IMG/VR virus record: IMGVR_UViG_3300022865_000425
Location: 1-62,506 of that record
Source of the DNA: a virus
Direction: 5' to 3' (one strand)
Length of the DNA: 62,506 bases
Under the pieces are notes generated by a model. That model was not told where the DNA came from. It saw only the letters and a list, made by a program, of their open reading frames with translations, and did no database searches. The position numbers and the translations under genes were made by a program. Of the stretch, positions 47,368 through 54,596 are shown in pieces (position 1 is the first letter of the stretch; each line of letters begins with the position of its first letter).

Positions 47368-47894
47368 TGAATCAAAAATTACTTAACGAATATTTTGCAT
47401 CAGTTTGGAAGCCCAGTACAAGTGGATTTGGAGAGACTGGCTTTAACTTAGCAAATGAAGTTAAAGACGACGAGTGGGTGCTTGATGTAGGGTGTGGGTA
47501 TAACCCGTACAAAGATCTGATTAAGAACCTAGTAGGTATTGATCCTGCTAACGATGCGGCTGACCATAAAGAACAAATAGAGTTTTTTGATACAGATCAA
47601 CGCTTTGATGTTGCATTCTGTTTGGGAAGTTTAAACTTTGGCGATAAAACTGTGGTAGAATATCAGATTGGCAGAATCATGCGACTGATGAAACCCAAGT
47701 CCAGAATATACTGGCGGTGTAATCCTGGCAACTACGACCACAATAACCAAATGCAATACCAGATACAGTTTTATCCTTGGCGTGAAGTTGATCACTATCT
47801 GATGGCACCGCAATGGGGCTATCGTGTAGAAGTGTGCAAACGAGACAGTGGATCTAAGAATAGAATCTATGCAGTCTGGGTGAGAGACTCGTAA
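47367..47894 (+). CDS. SAM-dependent methyltransferase, 175 aa
   Basis: Class I SAM site: EWVLDVGCGYNPYKDLIKNL then LVGIDPANDAADHKEQIEFF (Asp for ribose); FDVAFCLGSLNFGDKTVVEY is motif IV, RLMKPKSRIYWRCNPGNYDH motif V. Small, single domain. AAGGA is six bases before the ATG at 47367, favouring this over the TTG at 47361. Target unknown. Confidence 0.78.
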   Translation: MNQKLLNEYFASVWKPSTSGFGETGFNLANEVKDDEWVLDVGCGYNPYKDLIKNLVGIDPANDAADHKEQIEFFDTDQRFDVAFCLGSLNFGDKTVVEYQIGRIMRLMKPKSRIYWRCNPGNYDHNNQMQYQIQFYPWREVDHYLMAPQWGYRVEVCKRDSGSKNRIYAVWVRDS

Positions 47895-47972
47895 TTTATA
47901 GTCGGCATCGAGACAATAATAACACATTATAATTCTACTTGTAAGAGTATGTAAGTATTTTTGTGGACAACT

Positions 47973-47999
47973 GTAGTATTAGTTCACAGAGAATACTAC
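47973..47999. promoter_or_regulatory. Inverted repeat before phoH
   Basis: GTAGTATT (47973-47980) and AATACTAC (47992-47999) form a perfect 8-bp inverted repeat with an 11-base spacer ending one base before the first phoH ATG. It could be an operator or an mRNA hairpin. A -10-like TATAAT is at 47928-47933 on the plus strand without a clear -35. Confidence 0.5.
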
Positions 48000-48000
48000 T

Positions 48001-48789
48001 ATGTCTACTAACGTACATATATTCAAAAATTGTAAGGAGAACAAATTGAGTAGAAAACATCGCAAAAGTAATTCAAAACGCCATGACAGCATTCCGTATC
48101 AAGATAATACAGTAGAATTTCAGAAGTATGCACCCAAACAACGCAACATTCGATTGCATCCAAAATCACTTAGACAGGAAACATATATTAATTTGTTGAC
48201 GGATCCGGACAAATTAATCGTGTTTTCAACCGGCCCAGCAGGCACAGGAAAAACTATGTTAGCGGTGCTGGCAGGCTTACAGGCATATAGACAAGGAGAC
48301 GTTAATAAGATTATTTTAACCCGCCCAGCTGTTGGCGTAGACGATGAACAGCATGGATTTTTACCAGGTACCATCAATCAGAAAATGGAACCGTGGACAA
48401 GACCACTATTTGATGTTATACACGAATATTATTCACCAAAAGAAACTGCAAAAATGTTAGACGAAGGTATAATTGAGATTTCTCCACTAGCATTTATGAG
48501 AGGCCGAACATTTAAAGATGCATGGATTATTGCAGACGAAATGCAAAATGCCACGCCAGGACAGATGAAGATGCTCCTAACCAGACTCGGTCAAAACAGT
48601 AAAATGGTGATAACAGGCGATACTCGCCAAGCAGATAGAAAGGAGGCAGATAACGGACTACTAAATTTTGAATCTTTATGCAATAGTTATGAAGGACTTA
48701 GTTACGTAGGCGGAGTCAAGATGTTAGGCAAAGATATACATAGACACCCTGCTGTTATAGAAGTTTTACAAATCTATTCAGACATTTAA
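48001..48789 (+). CDS. phoH: PhoH-like ATPase
   Basis: 262 residues. FSTGPAGTGKTMLAVLAGLQ is the Walker A (78-85), ILTRPAVGVDDEQHGFLPGT the PhoH-specific motif, WIIADEMQNATPGQMKMLLT Walker B and the next helix, and MVITGDTRQADRKE the end motif. Typical of phage PhoH, an RNA/nucleotide-binding ATPase often linked to phosphate stress. An alternative start is the TTG at 48046, which has a strong AAGGAG six bases upstream; the first ATG lacks one. The end overlaps the convergent HAD gene by four bases. Confidence 0.93.
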   Translation: MSTNVHIFKNCKENKLSRKHRKSNSKRHDSIPYQDNTVEFQKYAPKQRNIRLHPKSLRQETYINLLTDPDKLIVFSTGPAGTGKTMLAVLAGLQAYRQGDVNKIILTRPAVGVDDEQHGFLPGTINQKMEPWTRPLFDVIHEYYSPKETAKMLDEGIIEISPLAFMRGRTFKDAWIIADEMQNATPGQMKMLLTRLGQNSKMVITGDTRQADRKEADNGLLNFESLCNSYEGLSYVGGVKMLGKDIHRHPAVIEVLQIYSDI

Positions 48790-49364
48790 TCAGAGGATAA
48801 GAGCTGGTAGATTGCCTGCCAGTTCTTAACTCTAGGGTACGCTACGTCTATATTTCTATTATAGTCGTGGTCGATTAATATTGGTCGCAGACCTTGGGCT
48901 TCTCCAGCTATACAGTTTGCTATATTATCTTCTACCCAAAAATATCCCGTGTTTTTCCAGGCAGCCAATGCCTCATCCTTGTCAGCACCTGTGGGCAAGT
49001 AAGTGAATCCCACAAAAATATCACCAAACTGTTCTTTAAGATAGGAAGTTCTCATGTTCATTGACTCTGTCAAGTGGCTCATGCTACTGCATACATGGAA
49101 TTTGTATCCTAGCTCGTCATGTATTCGCCTTACCCACTCATTAGAGTCTTTAAGAGTTTTTAACTGAGCAATAGATTTACTGTTATTAAACTCACACACA
49201 TAACTATAACCCACTTCTCTGTCGATACCAAATCTATCGCCAATGGCGTACTCCAAGTGCCCGTTTTCTATCATTTCAAAGCCTTTTAACTCCATAAATG
49301 AGTTAAAACCGCCCTCCCAGTCGCATAAAACTCCGTCTACGTCCGTTAATATTACCTTGACCAT
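48786..49364 (-). CDS. HAD-superfamily phosphatase-like protein
   Basis: 192 residues. VKVILTDVDGVLCDWEGGF is the DxD motif I (Asp8, Asp10); HVCSSMSHL supplies motif II Ser; KDEALAAW Lys of motif III; YFWVEDNIANC motif IV. A phosphatase or nucleotidase. Paired with the cytidylyltransferase gene (13-base overlap), suggesting sugar-phosphate activation. Substrate unknown. Confidence 0.78.
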   Translation of the reverse strand: MVKVILTDVDGVLCDWEGGFNSFMELKGFEMIENGHLEYAIGDRFGIDREVGYSYVCEFNNSKSIAQLKTLKDSNEWVRRIHDELGYKFHVCSSMSHLTESMNMRTSYLKEQFGDIFVGFTYLPTGADKDEALAAWKNTGYFWVEDNIANCIAGEAQGLRPILIDHDYNRNIDVAYPRVKNWQAIYQLLSSD

Positions 49365-49771
49365 AGTTCTGCCTCGCTTATTCGTTTTCTCAAATTAGAT
49401 GTGCTGAACGAGTGTTGTCTTTTATTATAATATAATTCTATGCCTTTGTCGACACATATTTGTTTACCAGAAAAGTCTAACTGCTTATATTCTTCGCCAA
49501 TAAATCGTCGATCAATTGTATAAGTTAGCAGTATGTCTAATAAGTCCTGTTCAGTTTCGTAAGGAATAATTTCATTAATATACTTACATCCTTTTAACTG
49601 AACATATCTTTCAAACACACTTTGAATAGGTTTATTCTTTTCAGGCCTATCAATCGTTGGATCTGTTTGTAATCCTACAATTAAATATTCACAGTTCTCA
49701 CTTGCTTCTTTAAGCATAGCAACGTGACCACTATGGAATAAATCAAAACTACTAAACGAAATTCCTATCAT
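49352..49771 (-). CDS. Cytidylyltransferase, TagD/GCT type
   Basis: 139 residues. SFSSFDLFHSGHVAMLKEAS has the HxGH motif (His13-His16), and the end FSTSNLRKRI corresponds to the STS/RxxS motif of this superfamily. Adds CMP to a phosphate group such as glycerol-3-phosphate or a sugar phosphate. Coupled to the HAD and the GATase/P-loop genes in a possible surface-modification pathway. Confidence 0.8.
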   Translation of the reverse strand: MIGISFSSFDLFHSGHVAMLKEASENCEYLIVGLQTDPTIDRPEKNKPIQSVFERYVQLKGCKYINEIIPYETEQDLLDILLTYTIDRRFIGEEYKQLDFSGKQICVDKGIELYYNKRQHSFSTSNLRKRISEAELWSR

Positions 49772-50094
49772 ATCATCGTAAATAACGATGGCTGGCTTCT
49801 TTCAATTTCTTTTTCGATAGTTTTAATGTATTCTGGATAGTGTTCTTTGTAATACGCATATAGTTCGTCCCAAGTTGCTCCTTGCCTAAGACCACAGCGT
49901 TCTACTTTCTGCGTAGACATATTAAGAATCACGCTCTGCGTTGACATATCACGTTTCTTTAAACCACGGCTTACTGCTATGACTTCGTCAAACTGCCAGT
50001 TGTCTGGATTATTACCAAAGCCTTTCTGTGCAGTGTTTGTACCTGGTTTAGGTTTCTGTATGTATTGACACAGTAGATATATATCTTTAGCCAT
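49768..50094 (-). CDS. Phage hypothetical protein, 108 aa
   Basis: Not recognised. LCQYIQKPKPGTNTAQKGFG and PDNWQFDEVIAVSRGLKKRD; in the position of gp62 next to gp44, but the sequence does not look like gp62. Overlaps gp44 by eight bases. Contains a KxxERCGLRQG turn. Function unknown. Confidence 0.55.
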   Translation of the reverse strand: MAKDIYLLCQYIQKPKPGTNTAQKGFGNNPDNWQFDEVIAVSRGLKKRDMSTQSVILNMSTQKVERCGLRQGATWDELYAYYKEHYPEYIKTIEKEIERSQPSLFTMI

Positions 50095-51010
50095 TTAATC
50101 TGCATAACTCTGTAAATGTTGCTGATAAGTTTATTTCAGGATCAGCACAACTAATATGTTGTACAAGACCACGCCTAATAGTTATAATTGCTTCATCTTG
50201 TGCTTCATCAGTCTCTCCCCACAATGTGATGTTGTCGTACATCCATCTAAAAACACCTTCCATCTCATCTGGGCGCACACTGTCAACGAGTTTTTGTCTT
50301 GCCTGTTTAAGTTCACCTGCCTTAAACAACTTAACAACGTCTAACTTAAACTCACCACCACCTTGTTGACTTGCTTGTGTTTCTACAAGTATGCCAGAAC
50401 TGCTATTCATCTGTGTCATGTTTAAACACTTACGCAAGTCTGGGTATGTTGCTTTAACATAGTTGTCTAACACATCAAGTTCAAACTCAATGCCTTCCTC
50501 AATCATCACCTTAGCAATACGAGCAGTAAACTCTATTTGGTCAGTCTTAGCAATGTGAAAGCCTTGACATCTAGAATGTATTGCAGGAATAATCTTATGT
50601 GGATAGTTACAGGTTAGTATAAATCTTGCTGTCTGATGATTGGCTTCCATAACTCCACGCATACATGCTTGTGCTTCTGGAGTTAAGTAGTCTGCCTCAT
50701 CTAAGAGGATAATTTTAAACTCACCGAAAGGCATAGTGCTTGAGAAGTTTACAATCTTGTCTCTTACAAGATCAATGCCACGTTCACGACTAGCATTAAT
50801 TTCTAAGACGTCCATGTCATCAACTTCTAGTTCATGCATTAACATCTTAGCAAGGGTTGTTTTACCAGTACCCGGGCTACCACTTAGTAGTAAGTGTGGG
50901 ATACTCTTTTCTTTAACCCAGGATTCTACTTGTTGGCGTTGTGTGTTGTCTGTAAAAACATAGTCAGCAACAGTCTTGGGTCTATATAGTTCAGTCCATA
51001 ATTGGTTCAT
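50087..51010 (-). CDS. 44: Clamp loader large subunit (gp44-like)
   Basis: 307 residues, AAA+ RFC family. ELYRPKTVADYVF at the start, LLLSGSPGTGKTTLAKML Walker A, KIILLDEADYLTPEAQACM Walker B, and the sensor FILTCNYPHKIIPAIHSRC with SRC arginine finger. Loads the gp45 clamp. The small subunit gene (gp62) is not recognised here. The ATG is eight bases after a -10, with no ribosome site: leaderless. Confidence 0.93.
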   Translation of the reverse strand: MNQLWTELYRPKTVADYVFTDNTQRQQVESWVKEKSIPHLLLSGSPGTGKTTLAKMLMHELEVDDMDVLEINASRERGIDLVRDKIVNFSSTMPFGEFKIILLDEADYLTPEAQACMRGVMEANHQTARFILTCNYPHKIIPAIHSRCQGFHIAKTDQIEFTARIAKVMIEEGIEFELDVLDNYVKATYPDLRKCLNMTQMNSSSGILVETQASQQGGGEFKLDVVKLFKAGELKQARQKLVDSVRPDEMEGVFRWMYDNITLWGETDEAQDEAIITIRRGLVQHISCADPEINLSATFTELCRLNG

Positions 51011-51017
51011 ATAGAGT

Positions 51018-51046
51018 ATTATACAGTAGTTATTGAAAAATGTCTA
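51018..51046 (-). promoter_or_regulatory. Sigma70 promoter TAGACA-N17-TATAAT for gp44
   Basis: -10 perfect at 51018-51023, -35 five of six at 51041-51046, spacer 17. Overlaps the GroES-like gene's stop. Predicted start within two bases of the ATG at 51010. Confidence 0.8.
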
Positions 51047-51463
51047 GTCTGCAAGTTCTCTGGTTTTACGTTCGGCATGCACAGAATCTGCAATTGTTTC
51101 TGCATTGGGCTCATCGTCACTTACCATTAAGATAGCGTCTGGATCAGCTCTGCGTATAGTAAGTTCTTCGCCATCTTGGGTAATGTTAATTCCACGACTC
51201 CAACGTCCGTGTTCTAACAGTACCCACTGTCCCACAGTAACATCTGTTTGCTCAGGACCAACAGCATATACTTGTGCCCAACGTGGACGTATACCATCTG
51301 TCTTGCCGTCGTCAGCCAACAACACGATACCGCTGTCCAGTGTACGTCCTGCAAAGTTCATGTCACGCACAACTACATTGTTGTGTAGTGGTTTAATTGT
51401 TTTGCCTTCAAAGTCAAGGCGAAATTGATATCCTATATTTTTTCCGTATGGATTCTCTTGCAT
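51044..51463 (-). CDS. 31: GroES-like co-chaperonin (gp31-like)
   Basis: 139 residues. IKPLHNNVVVRDMNFAGRTL then SGIVLLADDGKTDGIRPRWA, VYAVGPEQTDVTVGQWVLLE and the closing DAILMVSDD follow the GroES beta-barrel with mobile loop in the segment near RTLDSGIVLL. T4 gp31 lets GroEL fold the major capsid protein. Longer than GroES by an acidic tail. AAAGGG precedes the ATG. Confidence 0.82.
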   Translation of the reverse strand: MQENPYGKNIGYQFRLDFEGKTIKPLHNNVVVRDMNFAGRTLDSGIVLLADDGKTDGIRPRWAQVYAVGPEQTDVTVGQWVLLEHGRWSRGINITQDGEELTIRRADPDAILMVSDDEPNAETIADSVHAERKTRELAD

Positions 51464-51475
51464 ATTATACCCTTT

Positions 51476-51901
51476 CTAAATTCTTTTAACGCCGGTTGAT
51501 AGACTATTAAGTTTAATTTCAGGCTCTGATACTTCTACTTTTCTAGCAAGTGCCGCTGCCAAACCACCACGCATTGTTTTAGATTCTTCGGTTGGTGTTG
51601 CAACTTCTTCAACTTTTGGTTTGGGCTCTGCGCTAACACCCGGCGCTGGCTCAGCCATTGCGGCTTCACTATGCATTGCGTCGGTGTATACACGGTCATC
51701 TTGTGGCACCATAGTATGAACTTTATAAGTTGCATCTATTACTTCTTTTCTGGTCTTTACAATACTACCACCAAATCCCAACTCGTCGCCCCGAGCATTT
51801 ACTTTCATATTACCAACAGCAATGGTATCTTCGTTGGCGAGTCGCAGACGTTCCATATCAATAGTCGCACCTCTTGCTGTTCTATGTATTTTTCTAGCCA
51901 T
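51476..51901 (-). CDS. Conserved phage hypothetical protein, 141 aa
   Basis: HRTARGATIDMERLRLANED and VGNMKVNARGDELGFGGSIV are recognisable as a conserved marine T4-like protein placed near gp31. The second half is Pro/Glu-rich and probably disordered. Function unknown; could be a scaffold- or head-related protein. AAAGGAG precedes the ATG. Confidence 0.58.
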   Translation of the reverse strand: MARKIHRTARGATIDMERLRLANEDTIAVGNMKVNARGDELGFGGSIVKTRKEVIDATYKVHTMVPQDDRVYTDAMHSEAAMAEPAPGVSAEPKPKVEEVATPTEESKTMRGGLAAALARKVEVSEPEIKLNSLSTGVKRI

Positions 51902-51936
51902 AATTGAAAACTCCTTTATATACGTATATATTATAT

Positions 51937-52464
51937 TTACCGCAAAAATTCTGTGTAATCTAAATTATGTTTAACGCTGTCTACTTTGTGTATGCCTATC
52001 AGATACAGTATATAACTAGCCACACTTGATCCACGACCTACTCCCCATACCACATTGTTTTCTCTCATTACGTCAACTAGATATATGAGATAGCGTAGCA
52101 TAGGTATCATGTTTAAATCTGCAAATGCTTGATATTCCGTTATAACTCTATCTATAATGCTTTGTGGTTTGTCAGTTAACTGTTTACTGAGGTAATCCAT
52201 GACGTCTATTTGTTCATACTCTTTGGGAATAAAGTACTCTGCTTGGTGTGCTAGATCAAATTGCTCTTGTGTGAGCCATTTAGTTGTGTCTAATCTAGGC
52301 TGTTTAAGCTCTGGAATCTTTAAATGTAATTGCTTAACAGCATTATTGTATTCGTCTGGATCATTAATTTCGTAATCTGTAACATCCATGTCAGGATCAC
52401 GGTAAAGCATAGTGACTAGATCATCTGATTCTAAAAATGTCTGTCCAAACTGGTTACTTACCAC
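51937..52464 (-). CDS. DnaE (Pol III alpha)-like fragment
   Basis: 175 residues. C-terminal half VVWGVGRGSSVASYILYLIG then IHKVDSVKHNLDYTEFLR matches the palm segment PGRGSGAGSLVAYALG...D..L.Y.L.FERFL of DnaE. It ends right before the catalytic PDFDVDF motif, so it cannot polymerise. The N-terminal half resembles the preceding DnaE helical region (IDRVITEYQAFADLNMIPML). Function unknown: regulatory or dominant inhibitor of host Pol III are guesses. Confidence 0.7.
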   Translation of the reverse strand: MVSNQFGQTFLESDDLVTMLYRDPDMDVTDYEINDPDEYNNAVKQLHLKIPELKQPRLDTTKWLTQEQFDLAHQAEYFIPKEYEQIDVMDYLSKQLTDKPQSIIDRVITEYQAFADLNMIPMLRYLIYLVDVMRENNVVWGVGRGSSVASYILYLIGIHKVDSVKHNLDYTEFLR

Positions 52465-53080
52465 GTTTTCCGCCCTTAACTACTTTGCCGGTAAACTTTC
52501 TAAAATCTATTATCTCTGCTTCTTCCTCTTGTGGTTCTTTCCATCCTAGATATAAGTCGTCCCAGACTGGAAATTCTAACATCTCATTCTCTTTGTAGTC
52601 ACCTACGTAGATATCTGATCTCATGTACCAGGGAATACCGTCTTTTGCCTTGATCCATGGTGCTTTACTGTAAGCACTGTAATCATGTTCACAATCAGCA
52701 TAGAACTCTATGTCTCTTCCTTGCCAACTACTTAGACTTATCTGATCGATGTTCGCTTTGTCTTCAAGAATAGCCTGACCTTTAAGAAACAGATAGTCTA
52801 CCATTATACTATCGTAAGGTTCTGCGTAAAACTGACTATACAAGTTATTAACACTTCCTTTTAGTTTTTTAAGTAAAGGGTTATTGTACTTTATAAAAAT
52901 TGTAGACTCAAATATACTCTCAGTTAAAAACTTAACTCGATCGTATGCTATTTTTTGTTCGTGTTGATCTGCTGACACCAATGAGATTGCATAACTTATG
53001 TCGTACTTATTTGACAGTATACGATCATTGATTACAGCAGTTGCAGTGAACTGCTTTGATATTCTTATGCTTGCTTCCAT
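52454..53080 (-). CDS. Phage hypothetical protein, 208 aa
   Basis: Not recognised. ISKQFTATAVINDRILSNKY start; SSWQGRDIEFYADCEHDYSA and APWIKAKDGIPWYMRSDIYV in the middle, basic tail KVVKGGKRGK. Overlaps the DnaE fragment by 11 bases and follows an 81-aa protein, so likely in the same replication-linked operon. Confidence 0.55.
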   Translation of the reverse strand: MEASIRISKQFTATAVINDRILSNKYDISYAISLVSADQHEQKIAYDRVKFLTESIFESTIFIKYNNPLLKKLKGSVNNLYSQFYAEPYDSIMVDYLFLKGQAILEDKANIDQISLSSWQGRDIEFYADCEHDYSAYSKAPWIKAKDGIPWYMRSDIYVGDYKENEMLEFPVWDDLYLGWKEPQEEEAEIIDFRKFTGKVVKGGKRGK

Positions 53081-53084
53081 AAAA

Positions 53085-53330
53085 TTACTTTATATCGATA
53101 ATATTTTTGAAATCTTTACCGTTCTTATCCATTAATTTCTCAAGTTCTTTGCGCTGTCTGAACATAACTTCGTCTTGAAGTTGTGCGTTAACCAGTTGCA
53201 TTTGCTGTATGAGACCGGAATTTGCGCCTACTCTATACACTGAAGATAATTTTCGAGAAATATCCTGTGCCCGATCATTAAGTTCCTGATCATTAAGTTC
53301 TGATAAGTCGTTTAGTAAAGGATGAAACAT
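53085..53330 (-). CDS. Helical hypothetical protein, 81 aa
   Basis: Coiled-coil-like: LNDQELNDRAQDISRKLSSV and LIQQMQLVNAQLQDEVMFRQ. Late TATAAATA ends six bases before the ATG, so its late mRNA would be leaderless. Not recognised. May be a small structural or assembly protein. Confidence 0.58.
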   Translation of the reverse strand: MFHPLLNDLSELNDQELNDRAQDISRKLSSVYRVGANSGLIQQMQLVNAQLQDEVMFRQRKELEKLMDKNGKDFKNIIDIK

Positions 53331-53335
53331 ATTGT

Positions 53336-53343
53336 TATTTATA
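53336..53343 (-). promoter_or_regulatory. T4-type late promoter TATAAATA
   Basis: Exact consensus on the minus strand overlapping the mazG stop; ends six bases before the ATG at 53330. Confidence 0.65.
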
Positions 53344-53743
53344 AGTCGCCTTCATGCCTGTTTTCACTATAGTGTGCATCAAACTTGCCACCTGGATAAC
53401 GTGACTCCAACTTCTTAATGTTTTCTTCTATTACGTCGTTTGGATCTAGGTTAAGTGCTCTACAAGCATTTATCCAGTACCACGCAACATCACCAAGTTC
53501 ACGTTTCATATGGAATATAGCATCTTCGTCACACGGTTTGCCTTGGAATATAATCTTTTTAGGTATCTCTGCAAACTCACCTGACTCTGCGGCCAATCCA
53601 AGAGCGGCTGTAAGTAACAGTGCTGGATTAATGTCTGTGTGTATGTTGAGACTAGCGAGGGTTTCTACCAGTCTTCCTGTAATATTGGATTGTTCGCTTG
53701 TTACTTCTGCAACAAAATCCTTGTACTTGTTTAAGTCTATCAT
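53339..53743 (-). CDS. mazG: MazG-like nucleotide pyrophosphohydrolase
   Basis: 134 residues, all helical. ALGLAAESGEFAEIPKKIIF and HMKRELGDVAWYWINACRAL give the EExxE-like metal-binding residues of the all-alpha NTP pyrophosphatase fold. Phage MazG hydrolyses nucleoside triphosphates, preferring dGTP/dCTP in studied marine cases. A sigma70 promoter and AAGGAGA lie upstream, so early. Confidence 0.88.
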   Translation of the reverse strand: MIDLNKYKDFVAEVTSEQSNITGRLVETLASLNIHTDINPALLLTAALGLAAESGEFAEIPKKIIFQGKPCDEDAIFHMKRELGDVAWYWINACRALNLDPNDVIEENIKKLESRYPGGKFDAHYSENRHEGDL

Positions 53744-53761
53744 GTGCTCTCCTTGTATGTT

Positions 53762-53790
53762 ATTATAACTAAAGCCGATGATAAAGTCAA
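53762..53790 (-). promoter_or_regulatory. Sigma70 promoter TTGACT-N17-TATAAT for mazG
   Basis: -10 perfect at 53762-53767, -35 five of six at 53785-53790, spacer 17, just after the terminator at 53792-53813. Confidence 0.82.
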
Positions 53791-53791
53791 A

Positions 53792-53813
53792 GAAAAAGGC
53801 TAGTTTACTAGCC
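53792..53813 (-). terminator. Rho-independent terminator of the tail-fibre operon
   Basis: Minus strand GGCTAG-TAAA-CTAGCC (53798-53813), then TTTTTC. Ends transcription from the fibre genes before the mazG promoter. Confidence 0.82.
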
Positions 53814-53839
53814 CGTTTCCCCGTTTATTTTAACTTAGG

Positions 53840-54586
53840 TTAGTATGCGCTAACTCCCGCCCTCTTCCAAATTACTGTGGAGCCATCGTAAATGCCTGTA
53901 CATACATACACATAGGAAGCATCAATAGCGAGCAACCCTGCCACGTCGCCTGCCTGTCCAATGTTTGCTGGCGTTACGGTGTTTAATCTAAGTCTGTTTG
54001 CATGTATTCTTGTTAAATTTCGTGTAATATCGTTTACTGCAATTGCTGAGCCATTGTCTTCTGTGGTAAATTCAAAAATATAGGTGCCTACTTCATCAAA
54101 AGTAATAACTCTTGAGCTAATACCTGCGATGTTTTCGTGTCCGATACTTACTGCTGTGGGTAATGTTACTGTGTGGCCCACGTTGCTAATTGTAACCTCT
54201 ACTTTGATTCGTCCCAACTGTCCTGCTGGGGGGAAATTACTAAACGCAAACGTTAATGAACCCGTTGCTGTTACAGTTTGGTAATGTCCCTCAGTATGGC
54301 TGAAAGTCATTGTGCCTGAGGTTGAGCCTTTGTCAAGCCTTGCTTCTGAAAAGTCTTGTATCTTAGCCGCTTTAATAAGCGCATCGTTCATGTCATTGTC
54401 AAGTGAACCACCCGACAATGCGGACTTAAGAATAACTTTACTTTGCAAGTCTTCAAGTTCTGTCTTAGCATACGTAAAGTTATTTTTAGAATTTGTGAAA
54501 TTGTCTCTAAAACCTTGACTGTCATTGTCTTGTCCAGCTACTGGATACAAGCCGTCAATGGTATTTGGATTAATATTACTGGCCAT
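53840..54586 (-). CDS. Tail-fibre-like protein, 248 aa
   Basis: Starts MASNINPNTIDGLYPVAGQD; ND-rich head and a beta-rich middle (VTVTATGSLTFAFSNFPPAG-like). The C-terminus carries AGDVAGLLAIDASYVYVCTG then IYDGSTVIWKRAG, shared with 59110-59496 and more loosely with 57085-59100. This shared end suggests a common fibre tip or a chaperone-like cassette. Late and structural; host-binding role likely. Confidence 0.72.
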   Translation of the reverse strand: MASNINPNTIDGLYPVAGQDNDSQGFRDNFTNSKNNFTYAKTELEDLQSKVILKSALSGGSLDNDMNDALIKAAKIQDFSEARLDKGSTSGTMTFSHTEGHYQTVTATGSLTFAFSNFPPAGQLGRIKVEVTISNVGHTVTLPTAVSIGHENIAGISSRVITFDEVGTYIFEFTTEDNGSAIAVNDITRNLTRIHANRLRLNTVTPANIGQAGDVAGLLAIDASYVYVCTGIYDGSTVIWKRAGVSAY

Positions 54587-54596
54587 TTATAGTTCC

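Noticed and set aside
49768-50094. gp62 clamp-loader small subunit
   Set aside because: Position fits but the sequence shows no gp62-like feature I could identify.
51463-51480. TATAAT next to the GroES-like ATG as a promoter
   Set aside because: No -35 at 16-18 bases, and the start would fall inside the gene; AAAGGG upstream is a better explanation as ribosome site.
51671-51907. Plus-strand 78-aa ORF opposite the 141-aa gene
   Set aside because: Shadow frame without a ribosome site; the minus frame has the conserved ARGATIDMERLRL pattern.
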